A DNA stretch of 33,256 nt from Elusimicrobia bacterium CG1_02_37_114 (GTDB lineage Bacteria > Elusimicrobiota > Endomicrobiia > CG1-02-37-114): assembly GCA_001871125.1 (NCBI GenBank), contig MNXB01000021.1, positions 1-33,256 of the forward strand, given 5' to 3'. Each line of letters opens with the position of its first letter. Positions within the stretch are counted from its first letter, which is position 1. Made by a program: the position numbers and the translations under genes. The notes under the pieces are model-generated. The model made no database searches, was not told the origin of the DNA, and was given only the letters and a program-made list of their open reading frames with translations. Below are positions 1 through 7,638 of this stretch, in pieces.

Positions 1-60
1 CTTTTTTGGCTAATATAGAAAGTAGTTGAAAATAAAATGCAATATTAGTAATATGGGGGC

Positions 61-204
61 ATGGGAACATATCCAAATAAGAATATATTTAAGCAGATAT
101 TTAAAGACCATTGGGTTGAATTTCAGGAATTCCGGGAACGGATTTATGAGTTATATATGTTTAGGGTTAACCGGTATAATCCCGGGTCACGCGTGAATAT
201 CTAG
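61..204 (+). pseudogene. possible N-terminal fragment of an IS91-like transposase
   Basis: A 47-codon frame starts at an ATG preceded by a G-rich stretch (GGGGGC) and begins MGTYPNKNIFKQIF, followed by a Trp/Glu/Phe-rich stretch. From memory this resembles the extreme N-terminus of IS91-type or zinc-binding-domain transposases, which open in a similar way. The frame stops before any zinc-binding or catalytic segment, so if the resemblance is real this is a remnant. It converges on the 3' end of the toxin gene, overlapping it by 4 bp. The match is short and could be chance. Confidence 0.3.
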
Positions 205-620
205 GGGGTAAATTCTAATTTACTAAGAAGTTTGACAAAAGGCAGGTGTTTGGTTTTTTCATAAAGTTTTGCGTCAGCAGTAAAAAATTGCAATTCAAGT
301 TCCTTAGCTAAAGCAATATAAAATGCATCATAAAATGTAATGTTGTTTTGATAAGCAATTTCAGTTGCTACATTGCAGATATCAGGTAAAGGTGCGATGA
401 TGTCCAAACTTAATTCATATAATTCTTCAATAGAACGGTTAACATCATCTATAGAAAACTCTGACGCATACTTTAGAGCATTACCAATTTCATATATGGC
501 AATATCAGGAATAACAACCGTAAAGTCACCACTGATGTGGCCATCTTTAATTACTTTTGCTTTATCAGAGTCGTCCTCATCTAAAAACCATTTGAGTATT
601 ACAGATGCATCAATCAGCAT
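201..620 (-). CDS. PIN-domain toxin, VapC-like ribonuclease
   Basis: 139 residues, the usual VapC length. The N-terminus MLIDASVILKWF carries the first PIN aspartate (D4). Further acidic positions follow in the EIGNAL segment (Glu about residue 44) and in the C-terminal segments TFYDAFY and FFTADAKLY (Asp about 99 and 116), giving the usual acidic pocket for Mg-dependent RNA cleavage. The start codon overlaps the stop of the upstream 64-residue gene by one base (TAATG), a typical antitoxin-toxin coupling. VapC family toxins cut tRNA or rRNA; the target here cannot be told. The pair sits downstream of recQ at the end of the restriction island, where it may stabilise the island. Confidence 0.85.
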   Translation of the reverse strand: MLIDASVILKWFLDEDDSDKAKVIKDGHISGDFTVVIPDIAIYEIGNALKYASEFSIDDVNRSIEELYELSLDIIAPLPDICNVATEIAYQNNITFYDAFYIALAKELELQFFTADAKLYEKTKHLPFVKLLSKLEFTP

Positions 621-814
621 TATATTTCACCACGAAATTTTCGGATTATATCTACGCTATTTAACCCTGAAACTTTTCGCTGTAATTTGTCAATGTTGTG
701 AGAAGCTTCAAGTATCTTTTTCTGATTACGAATTCTTGCTCCGATTAAATACTGAACTCTTTTTCGCATCAATCCCAAATGTTCTAAATCAGTTCCGCCT
801 ACTTGTGTTTTCAT
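620..814 (-). CDS. putative antitoxin of the VapC-like toxin
   Basis: 64 residues, rich in Arg, Lys and Asn, directly upstream of and translationally coupled to the PIN toxin. A strong ribosome binding site (GAGGTGAT) lies 7 bases before the ATG, which fixes the start. No AbrB or ribbon-helix-helix signature is obvious by eye, so the antitoxin assignment rests on size, order and overlap. The gap to the upstream recQ stop is only 46 bp, so the pair could be read with recQ or from its own promoter; I do not see a convincing one. Confidence 0.65.
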   Translation of the reverse strand: MKTQVGGTDLEHLGLMRKRVQYLIGARIRNQKKILEASHNIDKLQRKVSGLNSVDIIRKFRGEI

Positions 815-860
815 TTTTTCATCACCTCAATATATATTAAATCAAAAAAGGGGCTGAAAG

Positions 861-2315
861 TCAAAAAAGTGGGGTGCTGGTATTACAATAACCGATAATT
901 TTTTCTATAAATAACTTACCATATTTCGCTAACTTTACTTCTCCAACACCATTAATTTTTCTAAAGCCATCAATGTTCTGCGGATATTGCGCTGCCATTT
1001 CCTTCAGTACTACATCCGAAAATACAATATATGGCGGTACTTTTTTCTCATCAGCAATTTCTTTACGCAGTTTCCTTAGGACTTCAAATAATCCCTGGTT
1101 AAATTTCGTAGAATCAAAAGAAATCCTTGTAGGGCTGCACACATCACACATATTGCAATTGTGAGCACTATATTTTTCACCAAAATAATTCAATAAGATT
1201 TTTCGCCTACAGGACTTATTTTTACAAAAATTAATCATAGCCCACATTTTTTCGTAGGCAATTTTCCGGTATTGTTCGTCTTCTATTTGTTTAATAAAGT
1301 ATTCATGTTTGATTTTATCGGCATAACTGAAAAACAAAATACAATCACTTTTAAGCCCGTCCCTGCCAGCCCTCCCCGTTTCCTGATAATAACCCTCAAT
1401 GCTTTTAGGCATATCGCAGTGAATTACATAACGGACATTCGGTTTATCAATACCCATCCCAAAAGCAATCGTAGCTACAATAATTTCCACGTCATCTTTA
1501 ATGAATTTTTCCTGATTTTTACTCCGAATATCAGACGCTAATCCTGCATGATATGGTAAAGCACTTATACCATCTTTTTGTAGTTTATCAGCCAGGTCAT
1601 CCACCGATTTTCTACTCTGGCAATAAATTATTCCGGAATCCCCGGGATGATTTTTTATATATTGCCATAAATGCCGGTGCATTTCTTTTTTGCCGGTCCT
1701 AATTTGATAAAACAAGTTTTTTCTATCCATGCTTGCCTTATGAATTTTTAAATTTGTCATATTTAAATGTTCAATGATATCAGATTGAACCTGCGGGACA
1801 GCCGTTGAGGTGAGCGCAATTAAAGGAACGGCTGGGAAATTTATTTTTAACAGGTTTAGTTTACGGTATTCAGGACGAAAGTCGTGACCCCATTCCGAAA
1901 TACAATGTGCCTCATCTATAGCAACTAAACTTATTTTTAACTGCTGTAAAAAATCAAAAAAATCCGGCATCATAATCCTTTCCGGTGCTACATACAAAAG
2001 TTTAATATGTTTTTTAATTAATTGCGATTTTATCTCGGTTATTCTTTTATAATCCAAGGTGCTATTTATAAAAGCAGCAGGGATACCGATGGACTGTAAA
2101 TCATCAACCTGGTCCTTCATAAGAGATATGAGAGGGGAAATAACAACAGTTATGCCATCTTTTACTACAGCAGGTAGTTGATAACATAATGATTTACCTC
2201 CTCCGGTTGGCATTAAAACTAAAACATCGTGATGATTAAGAACATCTTTAATAATTCCTTCCTGCAAAGGATGAAAATCATTATAACCAAAATATTTCCG
2301 TAGTATTTCTTTCAT
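861..2315 (-). CDS. recQ: RecQ-family ATP-dependent DNA helicase, short form
   Basis: 484 residues. The N-terminus has the RecQ motif 0 (GYNDFHPLQEG), Walker A PTGGGKS (36-42), DEAH box (134-137), and motif V/VI segments ATIAFGMGIDKPNVR and QETGRAGRDG (311-320). A zinc-binding cluster follows with Cys364, 369, 387, 390 and 393, and an HRDC-like domain occupies about 402-475. Only some ten residues separate the zinc cluster from HRDC, so the roughly 100-residue RQC winged helix of full RecQ (E. coli RecQ is about 609 residues) is missing. The start ATG overlaps the stop of the metallopeptidase gene upstream (ATGA), implying coupling to the hsdR operon. It is a 3'-5' helicase; whether it serves housekeeping repair or the restriction locus is inference. 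Confidence 0.93.
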   Translation of the reverse strand: MKEILRKYFGYNDFHPLQEGIIKDVLNHHDVLVLMPTGGGKSLCYQLPAVVKDGITVVISPLISLMKDQVDDLQSIGIPAAFINSTLDYKRITEIKSQLIKKHIKLLYVAPERIMMPDFFDFLQQLKISLVAIDEAHCISEWGHDFRPEYRKLNLLKINFPAVPLIALTSTAVPQVQSDIIEHLNMTNLKIHKASMDRKNLFYQIRTGKKEMHRHLWQYIKNHPGDSGIIYCQSRKSVDDLADKLQKDGISALPYHAGLASDIRSKNQEKFIKDDVEIIVATIAFGMGIDKPNVRYVIHCDMPKSIEGYYQETGRAGRDGLKSDCILFFSYADKIKHEYFIKQIEDEQYRKIAYEKMWAMINFCKNKSCRRKILLNYFGEKYSAHNCNMCDVCSPTRISFDSTKFNQGLFEVLRKLRKEIADEKKVPPYIVFSDVVLKEMAAQYPQNIDGFRKINGVGEVKLAKYGKLFIEKIIGYCNTSTPLF

Positions 2316-2629
2316 ACAGCTTCAATCCTTTCCCGTCCCGGCAGATATATATTAAGCATTGTCTTAAAAAGCTTTCCGTGATTTGGAATAATCAAATGCA
2401 GCAGTTCATGCACAAGCACATATTCCTGAAAACTTCTTGCTTCTCCTACAAGGTCAGCGTTGAAACTCACCCAGCCTTTTGTTGAACAGGAAGCCCATTT
2501 ATTTCTCATCTTCTGTATTCTTATCTGTTTCGGCTTAACTTTGATTTTATCAGCCCAGTATCTTATTTCTTCTTTCAGTTGTTTTTCAGTCTTGAAGGAT
2601 TTTCTTTTATCAGGTTTTATTCTTTTCAT
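2312..2629 (-). CDS. YgjP/DUF45-type zinc metallopeptidase
   Basis: 105 residues. The zinc motif HELLH is at 74-78 with a further conserved His (HGKLF, His84), and the family's upstream RNKWASCS segment at 42-49 is intact. This is a compact version of the M48-like DUF45 family; full proteins are about 160-240 residues, so the N-terminal half is reduced here. It overlaps hsdR upstream by ATGA (2626-2629) and recQ downstream by ATGA (2312-2315). Small DUF45 peptidases are often encoded beside type I restriction genes, but their role there is unknown; a part in turnover of the restriction subunit is inference only. Confidence 0.85.
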   Translation of the reverse strand: MKRIKPDKRKSFKTEKQLKEEIRYWADKIKVKPKQIRIQKMRNKWASCSTKGWVSFNADLVGEARSFQEYVLVHELLHLIIPNHGKLFKTMLNIYLPGRERIEAV

Positions 2630-5610
2630 TTTCTGTTTATCTTCAAAAGTTTCTCTACCAACGCTATCATCCCGTCCTTGCCGGTAACAGGTAATAAAAG
2701 TTTATAAAGTTCCGCTTTAAGCTGTCTTAACTCTTCAGCATTATGGTTAAAATTCGGGAATCTAAGGAAAACCGAATTAATTGCCTCTGCATTAATCTCC
2801 GGTTCTTTTATTTTCTCCTGCTTTAATGTCCAGAATAGCGTAAATGTATTTATATCAAACTTCATTTCATTCTGTTTTTTCCTTGCTTCATTTATTTCTA
2901 CGGCAAGACTTTCCAATTCTCTTAATGCATCCCGGGTATTAACCTGCCTGTCATCATAAGATTCCCTTATTGCTTCAGCCCTGTCTCCGATTGATTTCAA
3001 ATATGGTGAACCGGCACCGTCTTCCAGCACTGTTTTATTTATACTGTTAATCAGGTTTATTACTTTTGTATTATCAGACGAATATTTATCTTTTATGGTC
3101 TTTAATGTGTTCTCGTCTATCTTAACAATATCTGTCATCCCGGTTAAACCATAAGATGCCGTTTGCTCTCTTACAAGCATTTCAGTCTTTTTTGCCACAT
3201 CCCCGTATAAAAAAGTCTTTCCCCTATAGGCATTTCTTATAATTTGGTACAGGGTTGCAAGATTCCTTACATCATTAATAAAATCTCTTAATTCAGGTGA
3301 GGGGGAGAGAATTTCATATAAAGATTCTACTTCTTTGTAAAACTTATAAAATTTCTCCCTGTCACTCTTATCTGAAAAAGCGTCAACGGCTCTTTCCACT
3401 GCCTTATCATCAATCGGGGGTTTGCATAAATCAAGATACTGCTTTGCTTCATTCGTAATCAATCCCTTAAATCTCAATAAAACCAGTTCTATATTTTCAA
3501 TTACTCCATTAACTACATCAGAATCAAAAGCCAGTGCTTTCTCGAGTTTTTCAAATATGCCTACAAAATCAACAACCAGCCCGCAATGTTTCTTTATATC
3601 TTTTTCCTGTTCATAAGGCCTGTTTACCCTCGCAATTGCCTGGAGTAAAACATGGTCACGCATGGGTTTATCCAGATACATACAATAAAGTATGGGAGCA
3701 TCATAACCGGTAAGGAGTTTATCCGTAACAATAAATATTTTTGGCAACGTTTCGGGCTTAAGAAATATTTTTTTATATTTTTTTTCTTCCGCTTCGGCTA
3801 CTTGGTGCTTATAAACCAGCGGGTATTTTTCACTGTCGTGCTGGGCAGGAGAATAAATAGTTTCAGAATATTCCGGAGGCAAAAGATTATCCATAGATTC
3901 CTTATACAGGGCGCAGGCTTCACGGTCAACGCCGACCAGAAATGCCTTGTAACCAAGAGGCTCAACATTCTCCTTAAAATGCTTTGCCACAAATTGTGTA
4001 ACCTCTTTAACTCTTTTATCTGATTTTAGAAAAGTTTTGAGTTTGACTGCCTTATCAAGAATTTCATTTAAGTCATCAATATCACTGATACCCCCTGATT
4101 CAACCAGTTCAAAGAATTCTTCTTCAAGCATTTCTTTCGGTACTCTTATTTCATTTGGTGCAAGTGCATATTTTAAAGGGACTGTTGTCCCGTCATCAAT
4201 TGATTCAGGGATTGGATATTTGTCAAGATAACCCTGTTCGTCCTCTTTACCAAATATCTTAAAAGTCCCCTTACCATAAGCCGTTTTATCAATAGGCGTA
4301 CCGGTAAACCCGATAAGCGTTGCATTAGGCAAAGCTCCGGTTAGATAATTTCCCAAATCTCCGCCGACCGACCTATGTGCCTCATCTATAAAAACATAGA
4401 TACTATCTCTTGTATTAATGTCTTTTGGAATACCTTCAAACTTATGAATCATTGAAACTATTAACCCGCGAAAATCGGATTTCAATAATTCCTGTAATCG
4501 TGCCTTGCTTGTTGCATATTCAGGTTTAATATCAATATTCCTGAGTTCACCCAATATTCTTTCAACCCAGCCGGAAAGCTGACCTTCAAGCTCATTTCTG
4601 TCAATCATAAGAATAACTGTAGGTTTCCCCGATAGGTCTCCGACAAAAAACTCTTTCCTGTCAAGAATCTGTTTTGCTGCTGTTATCATAGTAAAGGTTT
4701 TACCGGCACCCTGAGTATGCCATATAAGTCCGGTTTTCTTTACCTTATCTGCGCATCTTACAATTATTTTTTCAACTGCTCTTGACTGGTGCTGTCTTAA
4801 TATTGTCTTACGTAATTCATCGTCCTTTACATAAAATAAAATCCATTCCCTGAGCATCTTAAGAAACCGTTCAAGATTAAAAAACTGTTTTACCTTTTTT
4901 TCAAAATTGTCTTTGTCACCTGTAAATCCCCCTTGCTTTCCCCCTTTGCCAAAGGGGGACTCAGGGGGATTTTCGTTCTTCCAGTTAAAAAGCCCTTTCC
5001 GTTCAAGGTTCCAGGTAACACCGTAATAAAAATCCAAAAGGTGAGTAATATCAAAAACCTGCGGCATTATAAGCATTTCAGGGGTTTCATAATGATATTC
5101 TCTTATCTGGATAAGTCCTTCTTCAATGCCTTTTTCTTTCTTTGCACTTTTTGTTTCGATAATAGCTGACGGAATACCGTTGATTAAAAACATTACATCT
5201 GCTCTGTTAGTTTCTTTCCCGTTTGTATACTGCCATTCATCCGTTACTTGAAAGAGATTATGTGACAAATCAGAAAAATCTATAAGCACGACATTTCTTT
5301 GTCGTTTTTCATTCGGGTCATAAATACTTTTTTCGCCGCGCAGCCAGGCAAGGATTTCCGCATTACCTTCAATGGTATTACTAACCGATTCTATCCTCTG
5401 GATTACTTCATTTACGTTTTCAGTAGTGATTAAACCAGGATTTAGTTGAATAAGTTTTTCAGCAAGAATGCGGTAAAACAAAAGCCCGCTTTCTCCCTGA
5501 CGATACGAAACCGCATCTGATTGAGAAACATAATTCCAGCCGGATTCAATGGCGTATTTTACCAGCGGCTCCTGCACAGTTTTTCCTTCCTGTCCTAAAT
5601 TAGATGACAT
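2626..5610 (-). CDS. hsdR: type I restriction enzyme, R subunit
   Basis: 994 residues, normal for HsdR. The N-terminal PD-(D/E)xK nuclease shows Asp138 and ETK at 152-154 after a hydrophobic strand. The SF2 translocase follows with Walker A HTQGAGKT (298-305) and DEAH (409-412). HsdR joins HsdM and HsdS, translocates DNA using ATP and cuts at a distance when it meets an unmethylated target. The start has a good site (AAGGA) 6 bases upstream. Residues about 213-231, between nuclease and translocase, are encoded by a palindromic dispersed repeat inserted in frame (see separate entry). hsdR is about 4.4 kb from hsdS, with accessory genes and relics between. Confidence 0.96.
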   Translation of the reverse strand: MSSNLGQEGKTVQEPLVKYAIESGWNYVSQSDAVSYRQGESGLLFYRILAEKLIQLNPGLITTENVNEVIQRIESVSNTIEGNAEILAWLRGEKSIYDPNEKRQRNVVLIDFSDLSHNLFQVTDEWQYTNGKETNRADVMFLINGIPSAIIETKSAKKEKGIEEGLIQIREYHYETPEMLIMPQVFDITHLLDFYYGVTWNLERKGLFNWKNENPPESPFGKGGKQGGFTGDKDNFEKKVKQFFNLERFLKMLREWILFYVKDDELRKTILRQHQSRAVEKIIVRCADKVKKTGLIWHTQGAGKTFTMITAAKQILDRKEFFVGDLSGKPTVILMIDRNELEGQLSGWVERILGELRNIDIKPEYATSKARLQELLKSDFRGLIVSMIHKFEGIPKDINTRDSIYVFIDEAHRSVGGDLGNYLTGALPNATLIGFTGTPIDKTAYGKGTFKIFGKEDEQGYLDKYPIPESIDDGTTVPLKYALAPNEIRVPKEMLEEEFFELVESGGISDIDDLNEILDKAVKLKTFLKSDKRVKEVTQFVAKHFKENVEPLGYKAFLVGVDREACALYKESMDNLLPPEYSETIYSPAQHDSEKYPLVYKHQVAEAEEKKYKKIFLKPETLPKIFIVTDKLLTGYDAPILYCMYLDKPMRDHVLLQAIARVNRPYEQEKDIKKHCGLVVDFVGIFEKLEKALAFDSDVVNGVIENIELVLLRFKGLITNEAKQYLDLCKPPIDDKAVERAVDAFSDKSDREKFYKFYKEVESLYEILSPSPELRDFINDVRNLATLYQIIRNAYRGKTFLYGDVAKKTEMLVREQTASYGLTGMTDIVKIDENTLKTIKDKYSSDNTKVINLINSINKTVLEDGAGSPYLKSIGDRAEAIRESYDDRQVNTRDALRELESLAVEINEARKKQNEMKFDINTFTLFWTLKQEKIKEPEINAEAINSVFLRFPNFNHNAEELRQLKAELYKLLLPVTGKDGMIALVEKLLKINRK
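4924..4973. repeat. palindromic C/G-rich dispersed repeat inserted in frame in hsdR
   Basis: The segment has nested complementary arms: AAATCCCCCT against AGGGGGATTT outside, and CCCCCTTT against AAAGGGGG inside, around GCC. Its translation in hsdR is Pro/Gly/Lys-rich and unlike the flanks. A related sequence lies at 15659-15703 between two genes. Such paired runs of C and G are a common dispersed repeat in environmental genomes; here it keeps the hsdR frame open. Confidence 0.75.
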
Positions 5611-5611
5611 A

Positions 5612-5689
5612 TCACATCCTTATTTCTACCGCACACACGTCCAATTTCAGTCCGTGACAAAATGTCACGACCTCGCTTCCCCCGAACTT
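5612..5689 (-). pseudogene. relic of a BRO/phage-antirepressor-like gene (C-terminal part of Bro-N-like domain)
   Basis: Between the end of the DUF1016 gene and hsdR the minus strand reads KFGGSEVVTFCHGLKLD before running into a stop next to the hsdR start. From memory, GSEVV-x2-CHGLK belongs to a BRO-type antirepressor family, just before its DGK...TD segment. Nothing else of the gene remains here. The codons for VVTFCHG form the inverted repeat CGTGACA-aaa-TGTCACG on the plus strand (5653-5669). A second, decayed copy with the same segment is at 7311-7508. Confidence 0.5.
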
Positions 5690-5692
5690 TTG

Positions 5693-6802
5693 CTATTTTA
5701 GTTGTGATTCCAAAAATTTACTGATTTCTTCTTTCTTCGGCAATTCCAATTGATATTTCTTAACAAAAAGTCTGTTATCCATTCCCGCCAATGCATATTC
5801 TACCATAGCATGGTTTTTATGTGTACACAGCAGGATGCCAACCGGCAGATTATCGCCCCGAGCCCTGACGTTCTTTCTATACCAGCTAACATATGTATTA
5901 AGCTGCCCAATATATTCGTGTTTAAAATCGTCAACTTTAAGCTCTATAAGAACATGGCATTTTAAGATACGGTGATAAAACACAATGTCCACAAAACAGT
6001 ATTCTCCGCCAATATTAATTCTCTGTTGACGTGCTTCAAAACAAAAACCGTGCCCCAGTTCCAAAATAAAATCCTGCAATCGGTCCAAAAGAGCATCCTC
6101 AATCTGAGATTCGTTGACAACTTCTTTTGGCTTTAGTCCAAGAAATTCAAAAACATACGGGTCCCGAATGACAAATTCCGGTTTATATATCTCTGCCTTT
6201 TTTGATACTAATGCTGCAAGTTTTCCCTTATTCTTTGAGAAACCTGATCGTTCATAATACAACGTTGCGATTTGTCGTTTAAGCTCTCGTACCGACCAGT
6301 TGCCACGAATGCATTCATGTTCATAAAATACACGTTTGAGTGGCTCATCAATCTCTATAAGCATTTCAAAATGGCTGTACGATAAATAGGTTAGGAGTCT
6401 CTCCGGGGCGGTCATCAATTTTGCTGACACTGTCTGCAATTTCTTTAATGGCTTACCAATAATCAGAAGCAGGTCTCTGGATTTTGCGGACACTGTCCGC
6501 AAAATCTGCGGATAAGCCCGATAAAAAGCCCTGTAATTATATAATTGTCTAAAACGACATCCGCTGATTTTATGCTGTGCAAGTCTTTCAGCCAATTCAT
6601 TGAAAAGGCGCTCTCCATAGCCAGCCCTATCGGCTCCGTGGAGTTCAAATTCTGTGACATACATTCCAATAAGCCAATTACGCAAAGTCAGACTTATGTT
6701 TACCGCTTTTGTCGCCTGAACCGACAACTTCTCGTTGACAAAACAAATAGACTGCACCAAGTGGTCAAAAGTTAACTGTTTCGTTTTTACTGAACGGTTC
6801 AT
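5693..6802 (-). CDS. DUF1016/YhcG-family PDDEXK nuclease-like protein
   Basis: 369 residues, the normal length. The N-terminal DUF1016_N region (about 1-190) has the family segments GYGERLFNELAERL, YLSYSHFEMLIEI and YYERSGFSKNK. The C-terminal PDDEXK domain shows the strand CFVDIVFYHRILKCHVLIEL followed by KVDDFKHEYIGQLNTYV, the conserved Asp-Glu-x-Lys layout. A G-rich site (AAGGGGGTGG) precedes the ATG. Members are widespread beside type I restriction genes and are suspected DNA nucleases or recombination factors; the function here is not shown. The linker just before YLSYSHF contains two copies of the phrase TVSAK, each encoded by a DNA palindrome (6417-6441 and 6481-6505). Confidence 0.88.
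   Translation of the reverse strand: MNRSVKTKQLTFDHLVQSICFVNEKLSVQATKAVNISLTLRNWLIGMYVTEFELHGADRAGYGERLFNELAERLAQHKISGCRFRQLYNYRAFYRAYPQILRTVSAKSRDLLLIIGKPLKKLQTVSAKLMTAPERLLTYLSYSHFEMLIEIDEPLKRVFYEHECIRGNWSVRELKRQIATLYYERSGFSKNKGKLAALVSKKAEIYKPEFVIRDPYVFEFLGLKPKEVVNESQIEDALLDRLQDFILELGHGFCFEARQQRINIGGEYCFVDIVFYHRILKCHVLIELKVDDFKHEYIGQLNTYVSWYRKNVRARGDNLPVGILLCTHKNHAMVEYALAGMDNRLFVKKYQLELPKKEEISKFLESQLK
6417..6441. repeat. imperfect in-gene palindrome encoding QTVSAK
   Basis: ATTTTGCTGACA-c-TGTCTGCAATTT. It is a mutated version of the perfect palindrome 64 bp away, with substitutions that break two of the pairs, in the same reading frame of the DUF1016 gene. Confidence 0.75.
6481..6505. repeat. 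perfect 25-bp in-gene palindrome encoding RTVSAK
   Basis: ATTTTGCGGACA and TGTCCGCAAAAT form perfect 12-bp arms around one central base, entirely inside the DUF1016 coding region. It encodes ILRTVSAKS in the variable linker. A palindrome this long by chance in coding sequence is very unlikely. Confidence 0.9.
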
Positions 6803-7125
6803 ATTTCGTATCCCACCCCCTTGAGGTTTTTCTTTTGTTTATTCTGATGTCAAACTTTTTGACTATTAAGTGAAAATAGGGAATCTGTCCCTATTAATAC
6901 CAGGCAGAAAAGCACCTTGTATTAATGGGGGTGCTTTTGCTATCATCGGACGACAACCCGTCATCTGTGAATTTATTTTGAATCCACGTGTTTTTTATGC
7001 CAATTCTCTGACTTCTTGCAAGAATCAGAACCGTCCCGATACTTTGTCCCGATACTTTTTGTACAATTCCGGGGACATAACACTTATTTATTCCAGAGAA
7101 ATTAATTAAGTACCGTGTTCCCCGA
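6803..7125. other. gene-free spacer with hairpin and repeats
   Basis: No convincing gene. It holds a hairpin with arms AAAAGCACC (6908-6916) and GGTGCTTTT (6930-6938), possibly a weak bidirectional terminator. One copy of the 26-bp dispersed repeat lies at 7020-7045, followed by a second GTCCCGATACTTT. A partly mirrored pair (7074-7082 CGGGGACAT and 7112-7120 GTGTTCCCC) sits around an AT-rich core, resembling a remnant of a REP/MITE-type element. Confidence 0.5.
7020..7045 (-). repeat. 26-bp dispersed repeat, copy 1
   Basis: AAGAATCAGAACCGTCCCGA on the plus strand, continuing TACTTT. Four copies occur in this part of the island, always outside intact genes and all in the same orientation. 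Confidence 0.85.
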
Positions 7126-7296
7126 TTACTCTATTTTTCTCTTTGCACCTGACCTTATATCAACCATTTTGAGCATATCCTCGAAATGGTCTGCAACAGA
7201 TTGTTTGCTATTGATACCGGAATCATTTCTTTGTTTTATTTCTTCAAATACTGACATATGGCCACCACTGCCATTCTGATTAATAATCTCATTCAT
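7126..7296 (-). pseudogene. dinD-like remnant with internal deletion and lost C-terminus
   Basis: A ribosome binding site (GGAGG) 7 bases before the ATG at 7296 opens a 56-codon frame. Residues MSVFEEIKQRNDSGI match the start of DinD-type proteins. They are joined directly to SVADHFEDMLKMVD and SGAKRKIE, which in full DinD proteins lie some 35-40 residues later. The intervening 'W/E-AR-LQ-LGY' segment is therefore missing, and the frame stops where the conserved 'RYACYLIAQNGDPRK' core should begin. DinD is a damage-inducible nuclease inhibitor of RecA filaments and is a frequent type I restriction neighbour. Identification is from memory of the family. Confidence 0.6.
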
Positions 7297-7310
7297 GAGA
7301 TACCCTCCAT

Positions 7311-7508
7311 TTAAACTTCGTGGTTCCTTATTAATTTCAGTCCGTGACAAAATATCACGACCTTGCGTCCCCCTGTCTTAACCGGAAGGGGGGTGGCAAT
7401 TTGCCCTCACCCTTTATGTAATTGCTCATCTCTTTTACGCATATCTTTTAAATATCCACTTGGATCTGTAGAATCCGTTAATGCCAATTTCACACCTTGT
7501 TGTAAGAA
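7311..7508 (-). pseudogene. relic of BRO/antirepressor-like gene with an in-frame stop
   Basis: One minus-strand frame of 66 codons reads GVKLALTDSTDPSGYLKDM then RKRDEQLHKG, stop, then GQIATPLPVKTGGRKVVIFC and HGLKL. The stop TGA (7407-7409) falls where the family has Trp (KGWGQI), so a single G to A change explains it. The frame is cut off upstream by a stop inside a copy of the 26-bp repeat, and it has lost the DGK...TD...IIQSIPSPKAEPFKQWL core. ALTDS-type BRO proteins are phage antirepressor relatives often found in type I restriction loci. Family matching is from memory. Confidence 0.6.
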
Positions 7509-7529
7509 TCAGAACCGTCCCGATGCTTT
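7504..7529 (-). repeat. 26-bp dispersed repeat, copy 2
   Basis: Identical to copy 1 except G for A near the end (CGATGCTTT). It abuts the broken upstream end of the antirepressor-like relic. Confidence 0.85.
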
Positions 7530-7638
7530 TTTTCTCAAAATTGATATAGTCAAATAACAGTCAAATAAGATTTCTCTCGTTTTTATCACATATTTCATTA
7601 ATTGGTATCTATCCAGTCAAATAACAGTCAAATAAGAA

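Noticed and set aside
373-840. 155-codon plus-strand frame over the toxin-antitoxin pair
   Set aside because: It is antisense to two coupled genes with good ribosome sites and PIN motifs; it has no motif of its own.
5653-5669. CGTGACA palindrome as an operator of hsdR
   Set aside because: The surrounding bases translate as antirepressor-like protein text and a second copy lies in another relic, so a coding origin explains it better than an hsdR operator.
6908-6938. Hairpin AAAAGCACC/GGTGCTTTT as a strong terminator
   Set aside because: The loop is long (13 bases) and only four T follow; I keep it as a possible weak terminator within the spacer entry.
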